This document shows positions 30,824 to 42,700 of a stretch of 64,000 nucleotides of DNA, one piece after another. Position numbers and translations under genes: made by a program. The DNA is from Eutreptiella sp. 'Long Island Sound 2002' (taxonomy: Eukaryota > Euglenozoa > Euglenophyceae > Eutreptiales > Eutreptiaceae): NCBI GenBank assembly GCA_964036045.1, contig OZ038388.1:1001501-1065500 (forward strand), read 5' to 3'. The notes beneath the pieces were generated by a model, which worked only from the letters and a program-made list of their open reading frames with translations, had not been told where the DNA came from and did not search any database. Position 1 is the first letter of the stretch. Each line of letters opens with the position of its first letter.

Positions 30824-31425
30824 GGCAGCGGGGGCGTAGTTGGTCTTGAGGTCCTTGGTGTGCACTCGTTCCGCTCAACGAACTGGTCCTGGTGGTGTTT
30901 GTTGAGGCGGGTGCTGCAGCACTGGGCTGGGAGTGCGGCTGGTGCTGGTCAGCCGGTGGCTGTGGAAGTGGTTGACGCGGCCTTGCTGGTCGGCCGATGG
31001 GACTCGCTGATGCAGGAGTCCTGGTCAGTCCACTTCCTTCACGGTCGCGGCGCGGTCAGGGCGATGCTCTGGACGGCGCTGCTGGCTCCGTGACGAACTC
31101 GGCGCTGTCGCTGGGTGGCGCTGCGAGCCGCTGCGCTGCGCTGCGAGCTGCGAGCTGCGCCGCGCTGCTCGGGGTTGGTGGCCCCGAGTGGCACGCGAGG
31201 GCTGGGTAACCCCGCCGCGGTGAAACGCTTTTGACGCGTTCCCGTGGGGGGCCGGCCACGGGACGCTGCGGTGACACGCACACGTGAGCAGGCAGGCAAA
31301 GCACTACGCTCACAAGGGCATCAATACGCTCGTGTCATGTGACAAAGCGTTTCAGGATGCTTGCCACTCTGCAACAAGGGAACAAAAGTATGTACAGCAA
31401 CACATCAGGATATGTACACATGGGG
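30824..31425 (-). other. E1 leader between LTR-like arm and gag
   Basis: This is noncoding sequence matching E2 58761-59310 in inverted orientation, including a GCAGC/CTCGCAG-rich stretch (about 31110-31170). A 'gtcaaaagcgtttca' block, reading TGAAACGC on the plus strand near 31220, may be near the LTR end. No clear tRNA primer site was recognised. Confidence 0.5.
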
Positions 31426-31429
31426 TTAA

Positions 31430-31781
31430 TGAAGCGGTAGCGGCAGGGTCTCCCTACCGCTACCCGCTGTGGCTCGCACGTGCGCTGAATAGCGCAATTT
31501 ATGACGTAAAATGGGATTACGAAAGCTACAGAGCAATAGCGAGGATTGCCGTTTTTTATGTTAAAATAGCAGTTTTTTATAATAAATTTATGCTATTGTG
31601 CCCCATTTTGTAATTATACGCGAGATTTCACTGTTTTTCCGTGTTTTCACAGGCATCTATGTAGATTTGAAGGCCTGTGGCTAACGCCTTAGAACAGTTT
31701 AAGCAACTTAAACCGACTCACGAAATGTTCGATTCTTGCAGAAATTGCGGTGCTTTGCAGGAGGGTCACGAAAACGCTTCA
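31430..31781 (+). repeat. E6 5' LTR
   Basis: TG...CA termini. Near the start, GTAGCGG...CCGCTAC can fold into a hairpin. Nearly identical to 33287-33639. Confidence 0.9.
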
Positions 31782-31967
31782 AAACTGTTCTAACAACCCT
31801 GAACAGGGACAGCCGCCGGCCGCAGCGCATCGCAGCGCCAAGGAGCGGCGCCAACACGCGCTGAAGCCAGAAGGCGCTGGGCGCAGCGCCAGTCAGCACC
31901 GCAACGTGGCCGTCAGCCGCAGCAAGCGGCCAGAGGAGAGGCAGCAAGTGCCTCCGCAGCGTCCCGG

Positions 31968-32792
31968 ATGAGCAGCAGCGACAGCAGCGGCGTCAGGACG
32001 TGGGGACCGCAAAATGGCGGCTACAACCTGGACAGCATGAGCGACGCGTCAGACTGGAGTCCCAGTCCAAGGCCAAGTTCGAGCCGCTGTCCCGCGTTCG
32101 AGCAACCGAGGTATGGCCCTTCCAGCCGTCAACCCTATGGCCGTGGGAACCAGCACGGCAGCAGCATCGGCCGTCCCAAGAGCGGCAGTACCAGCCGCAA
32201 TCCGGATTACCGTGACGGCCAACCAGCCGTCGAAAGAGAGCTCTTCCGCAAGCCGGACCATCGTCAAGCAGCGTGGGATCGCCAACCAGCGTCCTGGAGA
32301 ACGCCGGAGTGCCAATCAGCGCTCCACCGAAGAGAAGGTCCAAGCCGTGGTCACGCAGACCGTGGTCAAGCGTCAAGGGAGCGCCAACCAGCGCCCCAGA
32401 AAGCGCCCGAGTACCGACCAGTACCCCAACGTGGAGGAGCGTTCACCGGAAATCCACGCAACCCCAGTCCCAGCCGGTTAAGCTCGGAGATCGCCATCCT
32501 ACCAACCGAGACGGTGGAGTTGAAGGCCTGGGCCGTGGAGATGGCAGCGTGGGCGAGGAATGCAGCAGCGGAGATCCGGACCCTAAAGTCGGAGCAGGAG
32601 AGTCTGCAAGAGCGAGTCCGTCGCCTGCAGAAGACGTCCAAGACAAAGTACGCTACGGGCGAAGCGAAGAAGAAGGTGGAAGTCGTGGAGGACTTCCAGA
32701 CGCCGAAAAAGACCGCCACGACCAGCGGAGCGACCAACCAAGACAGTGGGACGCAGACGCCTGGCAGTGGCAGCCGTCGTTGGAGACGGTGA
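31968..32792 (+). CDS. E6 gag-like protein, 274 aa
   Basis: ATG 31968 to TGA 32790-32792. The first 165 residues are Ser/Arg/Gln/Pro-rich with degenerate internal repeats (variants of RERQPAPQKAPEYRPVPQ). Residues about 190-225 (ETVELKAWAVEMAAWA, then IRTLKSEQESLQERVRRLQK) form a likely coiled coil. The tail is basic (ending RRWRR). There is no zinc knuckle and no enzyme. Its place as the only ORF between the LTRs suggests an RNA-packaging or particle protein. No specific family is recognised. Confidence 0.65.
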   Translation: MSSSDSSGVRTWGPQNGGYNLDSMSDASDWSPSPRPSSSRCPAFEQPRYGPSSRQPYGRGNQHGSSIGRPKSGSTSRNPDYRDGQPAVERELFRKPDHRQAAWDRQPASWRTPECQSALHRREGPSRGHADRGQASRERQPAPQKAPEYRPVPQRGGAFTGNPRNPSPSRLSSEIAILPTETVELKAWAVEMAAWARNAAAEIRTLKSEQESLQERVRRLQKTSKTKYATGEAKKKVEVVEDFQTPKKTATTSGATNQDSGTQTPGSGSRRWRR

Positions 32793-33275
32793 TAATTTAA
32801 TATTCCGTTTGTTGGAACACCTGTGGGCAAGTCCAGTCTTGTCAGACTTGCCATGGTGAGAGCCCAGTCTTGTCAGGCTCCCCCAACCGGGTATATATGT
32901 GGGTCTTAAAACCCATGTATATATGGGGCAGATCAGCCCCTGGCACACGCACCCGCACTTGTACAGTACAGTGCACGGTGCCTGGGTAAGGCACGAACTG
33001 ACACAGCAACGTTGATTTGATGCTGAGTTGTAGTGCTGTGTGCGTGCCTGTCCTGTTGTTTGGTTTTTGAAAGCATGGAGGTTTTCGGGAAACTGAAAAC
33101 TTTTTCAGGTTTTCGAAGCAAACGGGGCAGGCCACCCAAGGCCTTTTTCTCTTTATTTTCCTAGAGTGGCAAAGCAGGTTTTTGCCTGAGGGTAGTATTG
33201 GTGCTCCCCACCGGACACCTAGGAAAAGGCTACCTCTGGGGTTTGTTTTTCCTCTTGGAGGATAAACAAACCTTT
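32793..33275 (+). other. E6 3' internal region with TATA-containing inverted repeat
   Basis: Noncoding. Near 32815-32885 'ccagtcttgtcag' is directly repeated. At about 32888-32930 two imperfect inverted arms each contain 'tatatatg' around 'cttaaaa'. They could form a hairpin or supply a TATA element. Confidence 0.4.
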
Positions 33276-33286
33276 AAGTAGGGGGG
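33276..33286 (+). promoter_or_regulatory. E6 polypurine tract
   Basis: AAGTAGGGGGG directly precedes the right LTR, the normal position for plus-strand priming. Confidence 0.7.
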
Positions 33287-33639
33287 TGAAGCGGTAGCGG
33301 CAGGGTCTCCCTACCGCTACCCGCTGTGGCTCGCACGTGCGCTGAATAGCGCAATTTATGACGTAAAATGGGATTACGAAAGCTACAGAGCAATAGCGAG
33401 GATTGCCGTTTTTTATGTTAAAATAGCAGTTTTTTATAATAAATTCCATGCTATTGTGCCCCATTTTGTAATTATACGCGAGATTTCACTGTCTTTCCGT
33501 GTTTTCACAGGCATCTATGTAGATTTGAAGGCCTGTGGCTAACGCCTTAGAACAGTTTAAGCAACTTAAACCGACTCACGAAATGTTCGATTCTTGCGGA
33601 AATTGCGGTGCTTTGCAGGAGGGTCACGAAAACGCTTAA
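33287..33639 (+). repeat. E6 3' LTR
   Basis: Copy of 31430-31781 with few changes, including the terminal CTTCA to CTTAA. Confidence 0.9.
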
Positions 33640-33959
33640 TTAAGACTGGACTGGGTTAAGGGCATCACAGGACAATAGACACTCGGTCCCAACTCGTATC
33701 CGGATCCCAGGTCCGACCCTCTCAGTGGCTTGTGGGGGCGGGGGCTCAAACACAACCCATGCCCTGCTCAGTCCGGACCCTGGAACCCTGCCAATAAGGG
33801 GGGGTGTCCTGGGAACCAAATGGGGTCCAAGGCCAACCGACAGTGGCTCCCTATGCTCCCTCAACAGCAGGTCCCAACTCCTCTCTGAGCCAGAGATATG
33901 GGCCCGCCATTATCCCCTAGGAGTTGGTAGCTGAAAATGGGCTGTTTCAGCCCAAACTG

Positions 33960-35300
33960 ATATTAGCTCCAAAATCTCCAAAATTGACCTCTCGTCCGGA
34001 CCCGCCAGAGGTAGGGACGAGGCAACTGACCCTATGCCCTTCCAGTACGAACTCCCCGGAGCCCTCACCCAACTTGGTTCCCTCTGAGGTCCCGGCATGA
34101 GGGCAACACGGATTCGTCAAGTGGGGTCATGATGCCAAAATCACCAAAATTGGCGTCATTCCCACGCGTGACTCGCCCGGCCAGGGCAAGACCAATGGCT
34201 CACAGGATAGGAAACAGGACCTGAGACTGATATCTGAGTGTACAACTTGGAAAAAAGTCCGGGCTCCCTGTGGGCATAGAGAAATGGGGCCGCCAATTGA
34301 CCACACTGAGGGGTGAAATTGAGGTCCCAAAATGGGGTCATTTTGGCTGCTCGAAATGAGCCAAAATTCGGGGTGCTCCCAATAGTATATCTCCACGCCG
34401 GCTTGGAGATCGGATCCGCCATTCTATACGCGATCCACCGGGAGTCCAACGTAGACTCCCTTGCCTTTGGTTTTCAAAGATCTTTATGCCACTTGGCGTG
34501 GTGACGATCCCTATTGGGTCCACAAATGCCAAAATGGCAAAATTGCCCACACTCACTTTGGGCTAGCACCTTAACGAAGGTTGCTCCGCTTCGCCCACGT
34601 GGTGTGTGAACCATGGGGACCAATATGCATAACACCCATGTGATATATGGTCCATTGGTCCATGCGTCCGGCGTGCACGGGTGGGCTGAACATAGTGCAC
34701 GGCGGGCAGAGAAAGTGGAAATTTGCTCAAAATGGCCAAAAATGCGCACACTCATGGTTGGGGCAAATGAGGCACATGCCCGACTTGGACCGGAGTGTGC
34801 CATAGGATCGGTATCAAGTCATATGTGTCCAACATATCTTTTGGGCGTCGCCCAACTCCTCCGGTATTGGGAATGGCAGGGTCGCCAATTGTGCCCATGA
34901 TTTGGGATAGTCCCAAATCGCCAACATGGCGGCCACGGTATGCCAAGCCCAAGAGGAGTTATTCGCCGGGTTCAAGATATGTTGGGGACCGAAGTATGTA
35001 CACTCATAACTTACCTGGGTCATGATGTCAATTGAGCGCAACGTTGAGATACATGGTCGCCACTTCACATCATGACGGGTCAAAAACGGCAAAATTGGCA
35101 AGAAGACACACAAAAGTGCCTTGAAAGGTGCACAATTATATTATAATATCTTCGGCTTGGATTGAGTAATCGACCAATCCTTCTAAACACAATGACTTGA
35201 CACCAATGACCTTCGATTCCACATATGTGCTCCACTTGGGGCGTCTTGAAAGGTCAGGAGCGCTACTTCCCAAGTGGGCACATGAAAATATGGAAAATTG
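33960..35300. repeat. Degenerate repeats of about 190-bp period within the arm
   Basis: A 'ccaaaat-n-ccaaaattg' type motif recurs near 33972, 34136, 34326, 34527, 34727, 34914, 35085 and 35285 (spacings 164-201). The mirrored copies lie in the right arm between about 57100 and 58440. Confidence 0.45.
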
Positions 35301-36332
35301 CAAAACACACACCTTGCTCCCAACGCATCGCTTTGGGATCGCCACACAAGCTTTCCTCCACGAAGGTTAGGCTTGCAATTGATCGTGGGGAGTATGGAGA
35401 AGGGGCTTGCACAATATGAGGTCCATTGGCGGGTTTGGCTTGGAGCGATGGACCCGCCAAATGGGCACGCAACACAACACAAGGCACATACTCCATATTG
35501 CCCAAAAAGGTAGCTCCCCCCACGATATGTCATGCCCCTCCAAGGGCATAACTTTGTGTCAATCGTTAATAGGAACTCAAGGAAAGTTCCTATGCAACAC
35601 CAACACTCGCGCGCTACACTCAAAGGTTATCTTAACGCACGCAATGTCATGGCCAAAGAGTTATAACGCAAACTCTACCCTCTTGACCATGATCCATTAC
35701 ACTAGCGCGCACGTGTGGAGACGCAAGGCATATAAGGCTTCCTAAATTACGTCGGGAGTATTGTGGATACATCCCACATTTCTTTATTGTCATTCCTCGC
35801 AAGCAACACGAGATATGACCTTCACAAGTGGCCTCACGAATCAACTTTGTTTTGCCCATATCTTTAAGACAAATGGAGGGCAAGACAAAAGGAAAGTTGA
35901 TTCGTGCATAGGGAAGCACGTAGGTCCACTCAAAAGAGGTCAAATCAAGTGCGGGGATGTCGAAGTCGAAAATCCGTTTTCGACATCCTGAAAAATTCGG
36001 ATTAAGGTTGCGAGTATTAATTATGAAAATTGCGGATGCATCAATGCAATTCCTGAAGACTTTAGAGTCTTCGTCACGATTTGCGCTAAAATATCTGTAT
36101 ATAACAGTTAAACAGGCGGTTACGCTAAAGTCGCGAGCTAACCGCCAGCTGTCAAAACAGTGAATATCAGAACGGAAGCGTAAAAATTGACGGAAAAAAT
36201 ATGAAAATAAAACCCTGTTGATTCCTGACATTCTGATACATAAATCTCCGCTGGCGGTGCATCGGTTGCCGATGCGGGGCTTTACGGCACGGAACACGCT
36301 CCCGCCGGGCTCGCACCGGGCGTCAACGGGCG

Positions 36333-36411
36333 CCTTCCGTACATGGGGTTAGTGGACCGGAGACCGGTCTTCCCTTCCGTACTTGGGGTTAGTGGACCGG
36401 AGACCGGTTGT
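36333..36411 (+). repeat. Two-copy 40-bp tandem repeat
   Basis: 'ccttccgtac-tggggttag' followed by 'tggaccggagaccggt' occurs twice (36333 and 36373) with a 40-base period. The right arm has only a partial counterpart near 55855. Confidence 0.7.
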
Positions 36412-36536
36412 ATGCCCTACCCCAGCCATGGGGTTCTGGGTACCGCTTCAGTATTTGTGGGATCTGGTTGCTGTTCAGGGTTGAAGGAGGATATTATTTT
36501 CTATATTTTTGGATTTTGGACCCTGGATTTTGATAA

Positions 36537-39500
36537 ATGCAATCGTTGATCAGGAGCAAGTCGGCAGGGGTAACAGGCGGAAGTGGCACAGCGGGGGCCG
36601 GTCCTGGTAGGGACCTTCTTTATGGTAGCAGAGGGGTACCTGCTGCCCCTACCTACCGCCGACCCGGGTACTTGGGCCCCTATGAGCCCTGCCCAAGTAC
36701 GCCCCGGGTGCGTATTGTGGACTCGGTGGAGACCACGCCGGAGATTGGAGCCAGAGAAGAGCTGAGACGCTCAGGAGCATGGCGAACTCCGGAAGTCGAA
36801 GCCCGAAGAGAAATACGACATTCGGGAAGAGGAGGACTTGACATGGAGGACCTGGTCTCCATGTGTGAGCGTCGCTGCCGAAAGGCATGCAACCTCCGCT
36901 CCGCAGCGGAGGACTCTGAGGAGACCTGCCATTCAGGCAGCAGTGGAGGACGGGCCCGGCGCTACCGGAAGCGCGGGTCACCCAAGCCCGCGGCAGGGGA
37001 CGCCGGGGCTATGGATACGGACCCTAGCCCGGTCAGGCTGTGGGATTCCGAGGGGCACTCCGAGGGCTATCGGACAGCCTTTGAGCAACCCTCGGAGTCG
37101 GAGGAGACGGCCAGACCACCCACAAGGGCGAACAGGGCCCCAGAACCCAGCCTCGAGCATGACGCCGAGGCGTTGGAGAGGCCCGCCAGAGCCAGGACGG
37201 CGCCTGTGGCCCGGCACACGGAGCCAACGCGGGATAGCATGGGCGACACACCCATGGCGGAGGAGTCCGAGGCGCCGGGAACCGCGGGATGCGCCGGACC
37301 CTGTGGAAAACACGCTGAGTGCCACTGCGAGCACGTGTCCTTCCTCATGGGCAAGTACCCAAAGATGGGGATGGACGCCATCGTGCATCGCCTCGACAGC
37401 CTGGACAACGCGAAGGATGGCCTAGAGGAGGACGTCGCGGGGATCCTGGATGACCAGTCGGCCGCGGAGAGAGACATGGCGGAGCTGCGAGCGGAACGGG
37501 ACCGGTACCGGGGGAATCTGGAGCTGGCCCTGGAGAAGCAGCAGCGAGTGGTGGACAGTCTCCTCCACCTAGTGGAGGACATGTCGGGACGCCTGAAAAG
37601 GCTAGAGGAGGTACAGCCCCTCGCCTCGGGTCCGGAGCTCCCGGCAAAGCCGGCAGCGACCGAGCTGGTGGAGCGGCTTAAGACCCTCAGGAGCGCCATG
37701 GATAAACCCATGGGCGGACCTGCAGAGGCACCTTACGCGCCCCCGCGTGTTGACCCGGGTGCGCTGCCGCTTGTTCCCATGTTCAGCGAATCCACAATGC
37801 TCGGGGAACACACGGCACCGGCTGGGTCCATGCGGGAAGGGCACGTAACCACGGACCCGAGGAGCCTGACGGTACAGATGTCCCATGCCGCCCAGGATCT
37901 ACCGATCACTACGACTGTTCATGCAGTTTATGCGGAAGAGGAGATCCAGAGCCAGACCATGCAGGGGCGAACCATGGGAAACGCCGACGGACATGGTTGA
38001 GGTCATCCAGGCGGAAACCTGTGGGCGAAGGACCCCAATACGGGGATATGGACGGCCGATGGAGCAAGTCCTTCCTGCATTCCAAACCCCATGGGTTCAG
38101 GCCCAACTGGACCGCACTCCATGGAGGAGAGGGATGTACGGGGAGTGTACTCACACCCCCCGGCCACAGGTGGTATCCGTCTCGCTGGAGTGGTGGCTGG
38201 GGACGTCGGAGACGCAATCAGGATTGACGACCTCAGGGGAATCAAAATCCCCTACTATGATGGCAACCCCTCCAACCTGGACGACTTCATCCTGGATTGG
38301 GAGGACTTCGCTGAGGAGGTCGTCGGCGAGATGCCGGGAGCGCCGCGGGACAAGTGGGTATGTCGGACATTCCCATACCGGCTGGCGCAGCACCTGAAGG
38401 AGGAGCTGCGGGATCAGATCCGGGAAGGATTGATCCATACGGAGCAGGCCTGCCTCCAGTGGTTGGAGGATGAGGAGCGGGCGGACGCTCCGGACCAGAA
38501 GCTGGAGGACTTGTGGTCCATCCCGCTGCAGCTGGACCGCGGTGAGTTGCGGGTCCCGGAGTGGAACCGTTACCTGCGGAAGTACCGACGGAGCCTCAAG
38601 CTGGTTGAGGACTGGAACGAGTCCAGCGAGATCCGTCACCTGCTGAAGGACGTTCTGCCCGGCCACTGGAAGAGGCGAGTGGAGGACGAGGAAAAGAAGC
38701 GAGCCAAGAAGCGGGTGGCGGTGAGGATCATGGCGGCGGAGGATACCCGTGCGGGTATCATGGAGTTCTTCAGGAGGAACCTGGGCGAGCCCAACCGGAT
38801 GCTGGGACTGAAGAACGCCGTGTACGTGGAGGTGTTTGGAGACACCATGGGGCAAAGGTTGCTGCGCCTCAACAACGTGGAGTGGAGGCGCGGAGAGCAG
38901 CTGAGGATGCAAGTCATCTTCGCCCGCATGAGCCTGGACGAGATCCTGAAGTACATCACGGTGGAGTTGAAGCTCAATGCGAAGAACGAGGCCCACGTGC
39001 AGGATCGACATGGTCATGGACAGCAGGGCCACCGAGAAGACCGCAATCATCGGGAGATCCAGGAGGACAAGGCCAACTCCGCGGAGGATGGTAGTGGAAG
39101 TCGCCAAGACCACTGGACCTGGTCCCTGGAGGATCACGAGGAGGCCCATTTCTTCGCGTTTGTGGCGCACAACGTGAGGGACCATGGGCAGGATCGGTCC
39201 AGATGGAGCTGGGTGGGACCCAAGAAGGGCAACGAGCCAAGGAGGATCGGGAACCCACCGCTCTCGTTCCGGGAGTACAGGTCTCAGCACGACGGGTGCT
39301 GGGTCTGTTATGGCAAGGGAAACAACCATGCACACGACCACCGTCAGTGCAAGGTGTATGAGGCGGACAAGAAGGCCTACTTCGCCGCCCACCCCGAGAA
39401 GAAGCCCAAGGAGCAGCGGATTGACGATTGGAAGGCGAAGGGCGGAGACGGGGGAAAAGGCCAAGGCAAAGGAAAAGGAAAAGGCGGAGGAAGAGGCTAT

Positions 39501-39653
39501 GGTGGTGGACCTGGCCAAGACCGACGAGTGAGGTCGATCGAGGAGGTTGCTGAGGACATGTTGAGGAAGTTGGAGGAACTCAAAGCCCAGCAACGTGGTG
39601 GACAAAGTCCCGGCGAATCGCAGCCGGAAGGGGCTGCGGGAAGCCAAGTCTAG
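36537..39653 (+). pseudogene. gag: E3 gag (one internal TGA)
   Basis: The frame begins ATG 36537 and ends TAG 39651-39653, with TGA 37998-38000 inside. The N-terminal half is Arg/Glu/Pro-rich, with a coiled-coil stretch near 37380-37620. The second half carries the conserved region shared with E1/E2 (KIPYYDGNPSNLDDFILD, then WLEDEERADAP) and a CX2CX8HX4C knuckle (CWVC...HDHRQC) near 39299. A Gly/Lys run (GKGKGKGGGRGYGGG) precedes the end. Confidence 0.85.
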
Positions 39654-39734
39654 AGGAGCCCCCACGGGAGTGGGACCTCGGAGGTCTCTCCTCCGGAAAT
39701 CAGTGGAATCGCAGAGAAAGCGAAGGCACATCGG
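39651..39734 (+). promoter_or_regulatory. E3 gag-pol stop, candidate readthrough site
   Basis: TAG-AGG-AGC-CCC in frame with pol. The 27 codons from 39654 to 39734 contain no stop. The following RSP residues match the post-stop residues of E1 and E2. Confidence 0.55.
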
Positions 39735-42700
39735 GTGCCGAAGAAGGCTCCAGAAGAGCCAAAACCACTGAGTTTCGCCACTCCCAACCCCTGGAGCGCC
39801 CTGCCAAGGGACGTTTATGTGGGCAAGGGACGTGGTAAGAAGGAAGGAGCGACCACGGAGAGCCCCCTGGACGGGCAAGACCAACCCAAGATCTACACCA
39901 TCCGTGATCATACCCTCGAAGTCCTGATGCACCCGGACGTGCGAGAGTTGCATGCCGTGAGAGTCGTGCATACACCGCATGGCGACGAGCGGCAGTTGTA
40001 CTTGAAGGTGCGTGTACGGTGCGGACAAGAGGAGTTGGTGGTGGATGTTTTGGTGGATACGGGTGCCCAGGTGAGCCTGGTCCGGAGAGGGTTGTTCAAG
40101 GAGGAATCCCTGCAGCCCAGCCGTAGACCGGTGCGCCTGAAGGTGGCCAATGGTGAGATTATGGGTGGTGGCACCCATGAGGCCACTATCAGTATGGAAT
40201 TCTGGGAGCATGAGCGCTTGAACCGCCCTGATTTGGCGAAGAGAAGCACTCTATCCGGGAACTTCTATGTGGCCGACATTACAGATTGGGATATGATCAT
40301 GGGGTATGACTTCATGGTGGCAAATGCCATTGGAGCCCTTCCCCATCGTGCAACGCTGGTCCGGGAGGATGATGAATGCCTCACATGGCTGTCCACGGAC
40401 TATGCATGCGGATCATCCCAATGGAATGCTGAGGAAGAGGACCGGATCGTCCGAGCGGTGCAAGCTGTGGGTGCCAAGTCCAGAGGAGACCGCGGAGTTC
40501 AGCTCACGGAATATGGAATGGCGCCACAGGTGTATGACAGGATGATCCAGACGCTGGGAGCCGAAGCGCCCGAGACGGACGTCTTCGCTTCCCGGGATGC
40601 CCCACTTTTGCGGAAGTGTAGGAGGCATTGGCATCGAGGAGACTCAGCCTGGCATAGGCATTGGGGTTTGAAGGAGTGGGGGCCCATGTATTGGCATGGC
40701 TCCCTGGACAATACCAGACGTACGATGGAGAAGATCGTCGCGGATAGGGCGAAGGGGATCCTGGTCATAACCGGCATAGGATCCACCCCATGTCCGCTGG
40801 AAGGTCTCAAGTCGACGCTGGACTCCATCACCCTGAACGAGATGTCATTCGGGCCAGAGGAGGAGCTGTTCATCGACGCCAAGGGTGTATCAATGCCCTC
40901 CCCGGGTCAAGCGTGGGGTACCAAGGCTTTCCTGGTGGATGGGGCGCAAGCCCAGACCACGGGTGATGAAGCATTCATCCGTAGGGTGGAGGCGGTGCCC
41001 ATGAAGGTCATGTTTGAGCCCAAGGAGGGGACGGATCAGCCTATTGATGGCATTGACATCCTGTCCCACGCTGAGATCGACGACGTCGTCAACTACATGC
41101 GGATGGGGATGCATGATCGTGTGGCAGCCAAGAAGAGGCGGGCCATGGTCACATCTCTGCATTGGTGGGATGACAAGATGTTGGTCACCGGCAAGTACGA
41201 GAAGGATGAGTTCGTGGCGAGGGTCATGGATCATATCGCGGACCAATATGATGGTCCGGCTGGGTCGGACCCGCCGACGTGGGATTTTCCAAGAATGGGG
41301 GCCGAGAGCGACAAGAACCAGCCCGATGCCGCAAATTTTCGAAGATTATCGGTGGGAAGCGCGCCCCACGACGATGAAGACGGCATATCGGACGAGGAGA
41401 AGTCGGACTCGGACCCAGAAGAGGCCTATACCGCAGTGCGGTCGGTTGTATCGATACCGAAGCAAGCGACTGAAGAGGCCCAGGAGAACCCGAAGGTCGC
41501 CGAGCTGAAGGAGAGGCTGATCAATGCCTATCCGCGGCTATTCAGTGGCGTCGCCAACAAGAACCCTCCAGATCGTGGGAGGTTTGGCACAGCTAGGATC
41601 AAGCTGAAGCCGAACCCCAAGATCTATCGTCATCGGGAGTACCAACTTCAGGGCGATCGGGCCGAGGCCATGAAGAAGTTGTTGGCCGAGTTCATTGAGC
41701 GAGGATAGATTGAACCCTCCGACAGTGAGTGGGCCAGCCCAGCCTTTATCGTGCCCAAGAATGAGAAGGGCGAGTGGAGGTTGGTGGTGGACTACAGGGG
41801 TTTGAACAAGCAAACCGAGCACGACTCGTACTCGCTACCTCTGATCGATACCATCCTCCAAAAACAACAGAAAAAGCGGATCTTTACGGTGTTAGACCTG
41901 AAACACGGCTATCACCAGATGCCGCTACACCCGGACTCCAGGCCCTGCACAGCGATGTCGACGCCGCTGGGGCCCATGCAGTGGAAAGTGGTGCCTATGG
42001 GCGCCAAGAATGGCAACGCCGCTTTCCAGCGCATGATGGAGGACCTACTCGGTCCTGTCCGGGACTGTGCCGACCCCTTTGTGGATGACATCATCATCGG
42101 ATCCGGCACAGAGGACATGGCTGAGGAGGAGCTCATCGAAGCGCATGAGAAGGATCTGCGCCGAGTGCTCAGCGAGCTGGACAAGCACAACATGGTGTGC
42201 AAGCCCACCAAAGCCTCACTCTTCGTGAAGGAAGTGGAGTTCGCGGGTCACGTGGTTGGTCACAGGCAACGCCGTCCCATGCCTGGGAAGCTGGCGTCCC
42301 TGCACCACTGGGCGAAGCCCCAGACCATCAGCGAACTCCGATCCTTCATGGGGTTCTGTAATTACTATTCGGGCTATGTCCGAATGTATGCAGAACTGTC
42401 GGGGCCGCTGCACAAGATGCTGCAAGTGGGCAAGTTCGATGGCCGGAAGGGGAGCAAGAAGAAGCTTGCCTGGACCCCTGAGGCCGAAGATGCGTTCAGC
42501 CGCCTGAAGGAGCGACTCCTGGGGCAGCTGGGGCTATTCCTGGTGGACCCGGACAAGGGATTCGTGCTACGGACGGACGCCTCGGACTATGCTGTAGGGG
42601 CAGTCCTCGAGCAGATCCGGGACGACGGGTCACACGTACCCGTGGCGTTCTGGAGTCGGATCCTGGCCGAGGGCCAACGCCGCACCTGGACCGCGAGGGA

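Larger units (their letters stand above)
31430..33639 (+). mobile_element. E6: short non-autonomous LTR retrotransposon, 2.2 kb
   Basis: Direct repeats at 31430-31781 and 33287-33639 (352/353 bp) start TGAAGCGGTA. The left copy ends CGCTTCA, the right CGCTTAA. TTAA is duplicated at 31426-31429 and 33640-33643. The uninterrupted site with one TTAA is visible in the E2 arm at 58757-58760. A polypurine tract precedes the 3' LTR. It encodes one gag-like protein and no protease, RT or integrase, so it must be moved in trans. Its first ten bases equal those of the E1/E2 arm. Confidence 0.9.
10750..36450 (-). mobile_element. E1: degenerate Ty3/gypsy retrotransposon, interrupted by E4 and E6
   Basis: Read on the minus strand the parts are: upstream LTR-like arm (36450-33640), leader, gag from 30823, TAG, then pol ending abruptly near 10750. 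Three events break it. E4 (15575-26663) sits inside gag, flanked by duplicated TCCCAG. E6 (31430-33639) sits in the upstream region, flanked by TTAA. The 3' end of pol, any chromodomain and the downstream LTR are missing. Coding is also broken by a TGA in gag and two frameshifts in pol. The plus-strand copy E2 at 55.8-64 kb provides the uninterrupted reference for both insertion sites. Confidence 0.85.
33640..36450 (-). repeat. Inverted arm, LTR-like upstream region of E1
   Basis: About 2.8 kb that matches 55815-58760 in reverse orientation, with indels (about 190 bp is missing near 36280 relative to the right arm). Homology ends exactly at 36450, where the minus strand reads TGAAGCGGTA; the final 24 bases (36427-36450) are a perfect inverted match to 55815-55838. 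A TG start and its position upstream of gag in both E1 and E2 suggest an unusually long LTR. The downstream LTR is not available for proof. An open frame at 35647-36297 has a counterpart at 56251-56745, but most differences change amino acids, so coding is doubtful. Confidence 0.8.

Noticed and set aside
31426-33643. piggyBac-type DNA transposon because of the TTAA target
   Set aside because: The ends are 352/353-bp direct repeats with TG...CA and a polypurine tract, and no transposase is encoded. This is an LTR element.
35647-36297. Conserved gene in the arm (also at 56251-56745)
   Set aside because: Both copies are open for about 165 codons, but most differences between them change the amino acid and no family is recognisable, so there is no sign of coding constraint.
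38151-40211. 686-codon minus-strand frame opposite E3 gag and early pol
   Set aside because: The opposite strand carries recognisable capsid-like, zinc-knuckle and protease motifs. The minus product is Leu/His/Val-rich with no motif.
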